Source: Cryptomeria japonica
Taxonomy: Eukaryota; Streptophyta; Pinopsida; Cupressales; Cupressaceae
NCBI RefSeq assembly: GCF_030272615.1
Contig: NC_081410.1
Coordinates: 115,603,140-115,667,139, forward strand
Reading direction: 5' to 3'
DNA length: 64,000 bases
Shown here: piece after piece, positions 55,482 through 64,000 of the stretch
Position numbering within the stretch: the first letter of the stretch is position 1
Layout of the letters: each line of letters starts with the position of its first letter
Position numbers and translations under genes: made by a program
The notes under the pieces: model-generated
Database searches by the model: none
Told to the model about the DNA's origin: nothing
The model's input: the letters and a program-made list of their open reading frames with translations, nothing else

Positions 55482-58400
55482 GAAGTTTCTCATCATAGAT
55501 CTTCTTTTAAGTTTGAAAGAATGTGGTTTCGACACCCACATTTTCATGCTCTCTACTTCATCAATGGTGGGTGAGTGCCCCCTTCTGCAGGGGGAACAAA
55601 ATGTTTCAACTTTATATGAAAATGCAGTTTGTAAAAACAAATATCAAAGTCTGGAATAGGAAAGTATTCAAAAATATCTTTGCAGAAAAAACAAAGGTAG
55701 AGAAGGAATTAAAGGACGTCAATGAACTTATCTTTTCTACTGGGATTAATCCAGAAATTTTCTTAAAGCAGAAGCATTTACAAATCTACTAGGAAGAACT
55801 ATGCTCTAGAGAGGAGGAATACTAGAGACAAAAATCAAGGGAATTATGGCTAAAAGGAGATAAAAATACGAAATTCTTCCAAGCTTCTGCAAAGATTAAG
55901 CAAGCTACATCTACTATCTTTTCTATAAATGCCTCTTCTTCAGGGGAAAAATTAACTAATGAACAAGAAATTAGGGAAGAGGGTGAACTCTTCTATAAAA
56001 ATCTTCTTGCTCCCTCCCCTCCTTTTGTTTATGAGGAGTCCAGTGTCGACATATTGTTAGACGCCATTCCTTGTCTGATTTCACAACGTGATAATGATTA
56101 TTTGATGCAACCTTTCTCTCTTGCTGAATTACAAGAGGTGGTATTTTTTATGGCTCCTGACAAGTCTCCAGGCCCTGATGGTTTCACCATACTATTCTTC
56201 CAAAAGTGTTGGGATGTTTTAGGCTTTGATCTTTTAATGGCTTTGGAGGAGTCAAGACAAAAAGCTTTTATTCTCAAGAACTTCAATTTAACCCATCTTG
56301 CTCTTATCCCCAAATCCAATAACCCTCAATCTTTTGCAGATTTTAGGCCTATCTCCTTATGTAATTCAGTGTATAAGATTTTCACAAAAGCTATCTATCT
56401 CCGGTTAAAATCCTTGATACCTAATGTAATATCTCTTCAACGAGGAGGTTTTGTTCCTAGCAAGGAAACATCAGAAGGTGTGCTTGTGGCCCATGAAGTT
56501 CTGCACTTAATTAACTCTTCATAGTCCCTTGCTTTTATAGCTAAATTAGACATGTTGAAAGCATATGATAAAGTATGTTGGTCCTTTCTTTTGAGAGTGC
56601 TTAAAAAGTTTGGCTTTTCGGATAAGTGGTGCAAATGGATCAAAAATTGCCGCTCTGGGGCACATTTTTCAGTTATTGTTAATGGTAATCCTTCTGATTT
56701 TTTTCGAGCCACCCAAGGGGTTCGACAAGGTGACCCGCTATCACCTTTTCTATTAATTATCATGGCAGAAGCTTTTAGTAGATTGGTCAATAAGCAGTTG
56801 AGTCTAGGTTTCTGGAAGGGGGTATGCATCTCTAATACCTCAATTTCTATCACCCACACCTTATTTGCAGATGATACACTTTTATTCAGCTATTCCAATA
56901 TACAAGAAGCAAGGCATATTAAGAAAATATTGGGCATATATACTTCTGGATCTGGACAGAAAATCAGTGCACAAAAATCTAAACTATTCATATTCAATAC
57001 TTCTAAAATGGTGTCTAACAGCATTATCCAGACATTAGGCTTTCCAGTGGATTCTCTTCCATCATCGTACTTGGGTATCCCTTTATTTATGGGAGTAGGG
57101 AAACCTTCTTTTTGGAATTCTGTGATTGACAGATTAAAAAGAAAAATTTATGTGTGGAAAGCTAGATGGTTATCTCTCTCAGGCAGAATCCTTCTTGTCA
57201 AAACTGTTTTGGCTACAATTCCAAACTACTACATTTCAGTCCTTCAAGCCCCGAAATCTATTCTCTCATATCGAGAAAATTATTTAGAATTTTATTTGGA
57301 AAGGTAATCTTTCAGAAGAGAAAAAGATCTCGCTTGTGTCTCTCAACAAAATGACTCCAAGCAAATCTACGAGCGGGGTGGGTTTGCACGATCTGTCAAA
57401 AAGGAATAATGCCTTTGGGGGAAAGCTAGTTTGGAATATGTATGAAAAAACACATGCTTTATGGTGTCAAATTATGCAAGCAAAGTATTTAGATATTCCT
57501 ACCCCTTCACATATATTTACTATCCTTGATCCTCCATCAAGATCTGCAGTTTGGAACTTCATGATGGACTCTAGGAATGTGATTACTAGATACTTATCGT
57601 GGCAAGTACATAATGGCAAAGAAGTCAACTTTTGGCATGATTCATGGAGTGGTCTCCCCCCTCTTAATCTGGAGGAGTCCCTAGTATATGTGATCCCTAT
57701 ATTTACTACTCATTGGGGTTCACTCCTTTATGATTACATAGATGATCTTGAAAAGCCTTTAAATCGTGTCATTTGGAAGAAGCCAGCTCTACTCCCAATC
57801 TCCCCGGGTCAAAAGGTAAAATTTTCTTTGATTCTCAAGAACCACATTATCTTTATCTCTAATGGTTTGGACAAATTGATATGGTGCCCTGCGAAGAATG
57901 GAAAGTACTCTATCAAGGAAGGGTATAAGGCAATTCATCAAATGTCTGTTCAATCCTATTCACAAAGAGCCTACAATTTTTGTTGGAATAATAGTGTTCT
58001 TCCCAAGGCAGGGATGTTTGCTTGGCTTGCTCTACATAAGAGAATACTCACCAGTGAGAGACTTGTTAGATTGAATATTGCACATCCATTTGCTTGTGTA
58101 CTTTGTGGTGAACACAGTGAAACATTAGATCATCTCCTCCTCCAATGTGATTTTGCTCACTATTGTTGGATGTCCGTGCTTGATAAGCTTTCCTTTAGCA
58201 CACCTCTTCCAGATAATGTATGGGATCTGTTCCAGTCATGGCCAGTCTTATACTCATCCTCTCTTTTTGCATGTATTTGGAAAGTGATCCCATCCATAGT
58301 AGTATGGTCACTTTGGTGGGAAAGAAATAAGCGTATTTTTAGAAAGCAAACATCTCCTCTTTCTGAAGTTTTAAATTATATTAAAAAATCAGTATCAGAA

Positions 58401-59054
58401 CTGGTTAATGCTCAAGTTTCAAATTAGTTCAATTCAAATAGGGAATTTACTTCTTGGGATGGTCAAGTTATTAACTGCTGGAAGGGCAACTCTATTCCTG
58501 TATCACCTTGTCTTCCGAGAGTGAGAACTAGTAAAATTGATAGAAATAAAGTGAAATGGTGTCCTCCGGATTCAATGCATTTCAAACTAAATTTTGATGG
58601 CTCCTCTAAAGGGAACCCAGGTGATGCAAGGATAGGAGTATGCATAAGGGATCACACAAGATGTGTTTTAGCTTTGAAAGTTGCTTTTATTCAGCCAGGT
58701 ACTAACAACTTTGCAGAGGCATATGCTTTACTTGAAGGTATTCTACTAGTAAAAAAATTGAACATCTCATATATACACATTGAAGGCGATTCAGCTATTA
58801 TTATCAATGCTTGCATAAAGAGAAATATTGATAATTGGCAGATAAGATATTTACTTGAACAAGCATGGACACTAATTGATACATTTATAAACTTCACCAT
58901 TTCACATGTGTATAGAGAAGGGAACCGGGTTGCAGATCATTTGGCAAATATGGGAAGTTCCAAGGAGGAACTTAATATGATGGGTCCGAATTGTGATTTT
59001 GATTCTTATCCAATTCTTAAGGAAAAATTTTTGGAGGATATGGGTATAGGATAA
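55482..59054 (+). pseudogene. L1 ORF2: reverse transcriptase, zf-RVT and RNase H (endonuclease missing)
   Basis: The text starts just after the endonuclease with SSFKFERMWFRHPHFHAL. The reverse transcriptase follows in one frame to about 57265: MAPDKSPGPDGFTILFFQKCW, LTHLALIPK, FADFRPISLCNSVYKI, FVPSKETSEG, VRQGDPLSPFLL and FADDTLLFS (catalytic FADD intact). Stops are at 55790, 55823 and 56522; a frameshift lies near 57265 with a stop just after it. Then the zf-RVT region (57336-58427: LDHLLLQCDFAHYCW) and, after a TAG at 58425, RNase H: LNFDGSSKGNPG, NFAEAYALLEG, IEGDSAII and REGNRVADHLA, with all four acidic residues kept. It makes cDNA at the nicked target. Confidence 0.93.
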
Positions 59055-59530
59055 TATTACATATAGCTATACAGTGGTCTTTTTCATAATGATATAAATT
59101 GATGTGTGTGATATTATAAGTGCAAGGTCCTGTGGTTTTGCTACATCTGTTTATTGTGAAGGGATATCGATTTGAGAAGTGTGTTGGATTGTAAGTTCGA
59201 TAAATTCATAAGTGAGATAGATTGTGGACTGCTATGTAAATGTGCACAACTCTCGTGATGTTTTGGTTTAGACTGCATCTTGCTCAATACATTCCAGAAA
59301 ATATTCGATACTAGGGGATGTTTTATGGCACTCGGTATTCTAGACACTATAAGATATTGTATTTCTTGGCATATTTGAGATTTAAATCTCACAACCTTTC
59401 TATGTATTGTAGAGCAAGGATCAGAGTTTTTCTTACTAGTTCTTTTCTCTGGGAGCTCTTTGAATCAGCTTTATATAATAAAATATATTAAGTGGCACTA
59501 CCAACTTGTTTTGGAAAAAAAAAAAAAAAA
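59055..59530 (+). other. L1 3' untranslated region and poly(A) tail
   Basis: A poly(A) signal AATAAA lies at 59477-59482 and the 16-A tail at 59515-59530. The 12-bp duplication starts at 59531. Confidence 0.88.
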
Positions 59531-59601
59531 GGTTCAAAAGTACAAAAAATAAGTTTCACCACCAACGAGTATGCAAGTTGATGCTCTTGTATCAGGCTCC
59601 C

Positions 59602-60209
59602 TGTAGTGTCCCTCCCTGATTCATCTTTTATGTTATGCATTGATAGACTTATGGATTATGCTTAGACTCTTTTATGATGTTTTGATAGATGTTTATGGAT
59701 CTATTTATGATTTGTATGCTTATAGTTGATGCCAAACATTTCATATTTATATTTGATACATTATGGTTTTATATGGATGATTATACATTTGGGACTAATA
59801 TGATGATGTATTCATATTTGGTGATTTATATGCACTCATTATATATATGCAAGGTTTATATTGGCTTATGGTGATATGATGGTATCTTGCTATGTGCTAA
59901 TCTCAATTCATGTTTACATCAGATGATGATGATGATTCTATGTTTGCCATGATTGTTCTATTATTGCGATCATGATAGGGACAATGTCATACCACTCCTT
60001 TATGAGCATGATATGACGTTGCAACTTCCTTTCATTCGTCTGATTATTTGTGTTATATGATATATGTATGTATGTATGTATGTTGAATGTACATTGGTGG
60101 TTGTAGGATTGCAGGTACTAGACATCGACTTCACTTGATCTCACAGGTTTAAAGGTGTTTTTATCGCAATGGCAAGTTGATTGGAGGTGACATGAGATCC
60201 CATTCTATA
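59602..60209. mobile_element. Solo LTR
   Basis: Begins TGTAGTGTCCCTCCC and ends CATTCTATA, between CTCCC (59597-59601) and CTCCA (60210-60214), a 5-bp duplication with one mismatch. Contains a short (TATG)n run near 60064-60084. Same ends as the solo LTR at 1301-2477 but only half as long. Confidence 0.7.
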
Positions 60210-60369
60210 CTCCAGGTTTAGCTAGTATCCTATCAGTTTTGGTGTTTTGTTGAGAATCACATAATTTAGCGTCATGTGGTGTTTTATATTTTACTCTATA
60301 TTGAGTTGTCTTGAGGATTTTTTATTATTTGATTAAATTATTAATTAATTAATTGGCTCATATAGTTTG
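60210..60369. other. AT-rich spacer, no gene
   Basis: Ends in an 'attaattaattaatt' run next to the poly(T) of the minus-strand L1. Confidence 0.6.
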
Positions 60370-60376
60370 TTTTTTT

Positions 60377-61664
60377 GGTCAGTAATAATGATTTTTATTA
60401 AGTATAAGTAAAGAAGTAACATTACAAAATTGGGTCTAATTAGCACCCAGAATAGCCCATGAACCACTGACTATCTACAACCTACCAATTTACATAATAG
60501 TTTCACAGTGTTTAGTATATCTCCACACTATATACCCCTAAAAACTTTCAAAGCTTAAGATAACAAAAAATGGGCTCCTCCCACACTATCAGTAGACACT
60601 CCTAACATTTTCATGTGTCCATAACAACTGGATTACAAAAACACCCCTTAAGGGATCATACACTGCAACTGAAAAGACCCAAAAATTGACATCTAACTGA
60701 CTATCGAGCAAACTACCAAGTATGAACAAAAAACCAGCAACAAAGAAATCAAACCTGAGTCAGTCGATGTCTAGCACTATGCCGCCTCCTGGGAATGAAA
60801 CTCAGAAACCAAGGCTTCTGGCTTTCCCACGCAAGGTGATGTTTCCTTATTGCCTCCATCAATGAATTCCATTCTGTCCGGATGTGACTCAAGTAGAGTC
60901 TTTGATTTACTATGTTGGCCCACTGCACAAAGGGAACAAAACCAAGCTCCTCCACCGCAATCTGAATCTCAAAGTATTCACCATAATCAAACCCGTATCC
61001 CTGGTGCACCCATTTGAGTAATCAAACCTTGCTCAAAAAGGGAATTCATAACCCAGCGAATGTCATCTTCAACAACCCCCAATTCCAGACCCCATGCCAT
61101 AATCATCGCTGCAATGTCCACATTACACTTTCATCTATGAGTTGCTTGTTGGAAAAAGAAACCCAGCATCCTCTGCACCGCATTCACCACCTCCTCTGAT
61201 GAACATTTGATGAGCAGTTGCTTTTGTAAATAGGAAATATGAAGAAAAAACATCAATCTTGGCTTCCTTAAAAAGAAGGTCGGTTCGTGTGAGAAATCAA
61301 TCACATAAGTGTTGAGGCTTCCAAAAATAAATGCACTATGCTTTGAACATCAAATCACCACCTTCTCTCATAGAGAATGTCATCATAAAAGAAACCTATT
61401 TGAAAATAATGAGCAAGTCTTGACTCACATCATTGTCGTCGCTGCCATTATGAGACACACCACTTGCAAAAGAGAGGAGATAATATTTACTCTGCCAACA
61501 TTACATAAGGCAAAAAAAAAAAGATAAAAAATAAGGCTTGTATTACACAAAGTTCTCACATGCCCCCGAAACCCCATTACTGTCATCTGTTGTTTGAAAC
61601 TTATGATTAAAAATACACTCTCGACTTGTAAGCATAATTTTGGGTCATTACTATTTAGAGAGAT
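60377..61664 (-). other. Long 3' region of the second L1
   Basis: About 1.3 kb between the end of ORF2 and the poly(A), against 0.46 kb in the other L1. It contains ORF-like pieces on the minus strand (60749-61009: YLSHIRTEWNSLMEAIRKHHLAWE; about 61020-61110: AWGLELGVVEDDIRWVMNSLFEQGL) that look protein-like but that I cannot assign. It could be an unusual 3' UTR or an older sequence carried along. Confidence 0.4.
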
Positions 61665-64000
61665 TCATCCTAAATTCAGCTCAACATCAAAAACTTCAAA
61701 TATTGAATCCTCCTCTTGATTGAAGGACATGGTCCATTTAGTTAATTTATCCGCCACCTTATTACCCTCCCTCTTGACATGGTTGCCCACAACATCTTCA
61801 AAGGAATTCAAATCCACTAAGATCAAAGATAAAAAAAAAATTGTAAATGCCATGCCTTGATTTCTCCATTTTTAATAGCTTGGATTATGATCAGCGAATC
61901 CCCTTCCAGATGTAATTTTTTAACCCCCATTTTCCAAGCACACCGGATTGCCAGCAATGTTGCATATACTTTAGCTTCATTATTAGTTCCCTTCTTAATA
62001 CATTGGGCCCCAAATTTTACCAAATTGCCACCATGATCCCTAAACACCACCCCCACTCCAAACAAACCCATTCTGAATTGAGCAGCTCCATCAAAATTTG
62101 CTTTGATCTACCCCCTTTGGGGTGGAACCCACTCTGTGGGTGAATCCCATTTCTTACTCTGCTTCTTATTATTCTAGGCCCCATGTCTTACTTTTATATT
62201 TGGCCATAGTTTTTGGATTCTCTTTTCCTCTAGAGTAAAGGGGGTGCTCATGGAATCCAACTGGAAAGCTGCAACCCCTAGAGTTTCTTTGATTGCCTGA
62301 TCAATTATACTTAACAACCTCCTAACATCCTCAGACTTGTCTTGAAAAATCCTACAGTTTCTTTCCTTCCATATTTCCCATATCACAAGAGATGGACAAA
62401 TATTCCATATGCTTGAAAAGGTTGATCGCTTGTTTTGCCTTGGCCAACTATCAAATACATCTTTGAGAGAATTCTGCAGAGGGTCATGCCAATGTAATTT
62501 CCCTTAACCATTAACCAGCAGTTCTGTGCTAACTTGCATTGTAATAAGAGGTGATCAAGATCCTCTTCATCCTCCCCACACATTATGCACTTGGTGGGTC
62601 CTGCCAGTCCCAGATGCTTCCTTCTTTCACCTGTGAGTATTCTCCCTTTTAAAGCCAGCCATGCAAACGCTCCTTCTTTGGGTAAACAGTGTTTGTGCCA
62701 AATTAAATCATTCACTATTGAGCGATCTTCCACAAAGCCTTCCAATATCTGATAACCTAATTTTATTGAATAGTTACCATCCTTGGATCCACACCAAACC
62801 ACCTTGTCCTGATCTTTCGTGATATAAATCTTTCTCTGAGCTAAAATCTATTTTAAAAGTGATTGTTATTGTTCTGAACCCGTGTTTGAAAGGTCTTTCC
62901 AGCACCAAACCTCTCCCAACTGACTTTGTTTAACCTCCAAATAGTCTCTAACCCTATCACCCCAAATGTTGCATAACTGTGTTTTTATATCTGAGAAATC
63001 AGACATATGTTTTATTACTGAATAAGCAGCCCATGAGTCATCCCAAAATTTAGCTAAATTTTCATTTCCAATATACCATGTTAGATGGTCTATTAGAACT
63101 TTTCTACTACTCACTATGAAGTTCCAAATTGCAAATCCCTTGGGGGGATTTCTAATTGTGAAAATTTTGTGATTCTCCATAGAATACAAATATTTAGCCT
63201 TCATTACCTTGACCCACAGCTGATTTGGATTAGCATAAATGCTCCAGGTAAACTTTGCTCCCAGAGCCTCATTCATGATTTGCCAATTCTCGAGTCCAAC
63301 AGCCCCCTTCAATTTCGAACTACAAACTTTTTCCCAGGCCAATAAAGGAATTTTATCTTGCTCATTAGCTTCATTCTAGAAAAATTTCCTCATTTTCTGT
63401 TTGATCACATTAATGATTTTACTGGGAATTTTAAGACATCATTGAGAATATGGGAATGGCCAAGACTATTGTTTTAAGCATTACAATTCTACCAGCCAAT
63501 TTCAGCCATTTACTTTTCCACCCTTCAAGTCTGTTGAAACAACTCTCCACCAAATTTTTCCATATAGCTGACTTATTTGCTCCTCCAAAAAGGGGGATGC
63601 CTAAAAATTTGCTTGGTAAGTTTCCCAACTTCATGCCAAGTATTATACTAATCTCCCTCTGTTTAAGGGGTTCTGTGTTAAAGAAAAAGATCTCTGATTT
63701 GAGCCAGTTCACTCTTTGACCTGACACTTGTTCATATCTATCAATGACATGTTTTATTACTCTAGCCTCCCTTGTTGAAGCTTCTCCAGCCAAAAAAGTG
63801 TCATCTACAAATTATAGGTGGGTAAGAGGATCCACCCCTTCTACAATTCGTACCCCCTTCCAACAGCCAGCTCTACACTCTTTAGAGATCAATTGCCCCA
63901 AAACCTCTGCCATTATGATAAACAAAAAAGGGGACAATGGATCCCCCTATCTTAAACCCTTATTTGAAGGAAAGAAACCTTGAGGGCTCTCATTCATAAG
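61665..64000 (-). pseudogene. L1 ORF2 C-terminal part: reverse transcriptase, zf-RVT, RNase H (broken)
   Basis: From the right edge: a stop inside the usual RQGDP box, then GDPLSPFLFIIMAEVLGQL; another stop just before FVDDTFLAGE (catalytic FVDD kept); 63431-63793 VSGQRVNWLKSEIFFFN.., FLGIPLFGG, WLKLAGRIVMLKT; 62866-63342 GLENWQIMNEALGAK.., FWDDSW; 62383-62802, the zf-RVT region with IMCGEDEEDLDHLLLQCKLAQNCW; 62174-62386 WEIWKERNCRIF. RNase H (61665-62110): NFDGAAQF, NNEAKVYATL, LEGDSLIII and REGNKVADKL, with its acidic residues kept. Several stops and frame changes occur. Both stops near the edge fit C-to-T decay of Gln codons. Confidence 0.9.

Larger units (their letters stand above)
42560..59530 (+). 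mobile_element. L1-type LINE, split by about 10 kb of gypsy DNA
   Basis: A 12-bp duplication GGTTCAAAAGTA lies at 42548-42559 and at 59531-59542, directly after a 16-A tail (59515-59530). So both ends of one insertion are in view. ORF1 (43277-45362) and ORF2 (55482-59054) lie in the same orientation. The gap 45363-55480 is gypsy-derived. The endonuclease domain of ORF2 is missing, so the gypsy insertion was accompanied or followed by a deletion. The RNase H at the end of ORF2 marks it as one of the plant L1 lineages with an acquired RNase H. Confidence 0.88.
60370..64000 (-). mobile_element. Second L1 LINE, 3' part, cut by window edge
   Basis: The plus-strand T run at 60370-60376 is the poly(A) tail of a minus-strand element; TAATAAAAAT lies about 15 bases upstream of it. 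ORF2 domains run from the right edge (reverse transcriptase) to 61665 (end of RNase H). ORF1, endonuclease and the 5' end lie beyond the window. It differs from the 42560 L1 throughout, so it is another subfamily. Confidence 0.85.

Overview
The window looks like intergenic heterochromatin of a seed plant with a large, transposon-filled genome. I found no host gene, tRNA, rRNA or CRISPR array. Everything that reads as protein is transposon-derived: Ty1/copia, Ty3/gypsy (a chromovirus and Tat/Ogre-like gag lineages) and plant L1 LINEs that carry an RNase H domain. Nearly all reading frames have stops or frameshifts. Many of these fit C-to-T or G-to-A change, as expected for old methylated DNA. 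The family mix, the many solo LTRs and the deep nesting would suit a gymnosperm, but that is inference.

Layout. 1-5583: 5' half of a decayed Tork-like copia element on the minus strand, interrupted by a solo LTR (1301-2477). 5607-7259: a tandem duplication and a worn LTR. 7485-15433: a plus-strand gag-protease element without reverse transcriptase, with both LTRs and a near-perfect target duplication (TSD); it holds a solo LTR (about 9868-10848) and sits inside a minus-strand gypsy gag relic (7260-7484 plus 15434-16500). 16520-17886: truncated 3' end of a sister element. 19319-25943: a complete minus-strand LTR element (TSD CAACT) with gag plus an unknown ORF but no pol; a 451-bp solo LTR (TSD CTAAT) lies in its gag. 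26034-28708: solo LTR (TSD ATGTA) with another LTR nested in it. 29142-41306: a second gag-plus-unknown-ORF element (TSD AAGGA); a chromovirus (33584-39828) sits in its gag and a 159-bp SINE-like insert with a 16-bp TSD sits in its 3' LTR.

42560-59530 is one L1 element with a 12-bp TSD and poly(A) tail, split by about 10 kb of gypsy-derived DNA (45363-55480). That insert carries an antisense gag, a leader with a strikingly 21-bp-phased motif, LTR-like segments, a GC-rich hairpin minisatellite and a 3x ~209-bp repeat with long TA tracts. 59602-60209 is a further solo LTR. 60370-64000 is the 3' part of a second L1 on the minus strand.

How the parts relate. The two gag-only families (19319 and 29142) share tRNA-Met primer sites, doubled GGGGGAGA polypurine tracts, multi-zinc-knuckle gags and a homologous accessory ORF where pol would be expected. 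With the autonomous copia element at the left edge they also share an imperfect hairpin inside the LTR (GTGG..CCC..GGG..CCAC). They look like non-autonomous copia (Sirevirus-like) parasites that rely on pol proteins in trans. The order of insertions can be read from the nesting and the TSDs.
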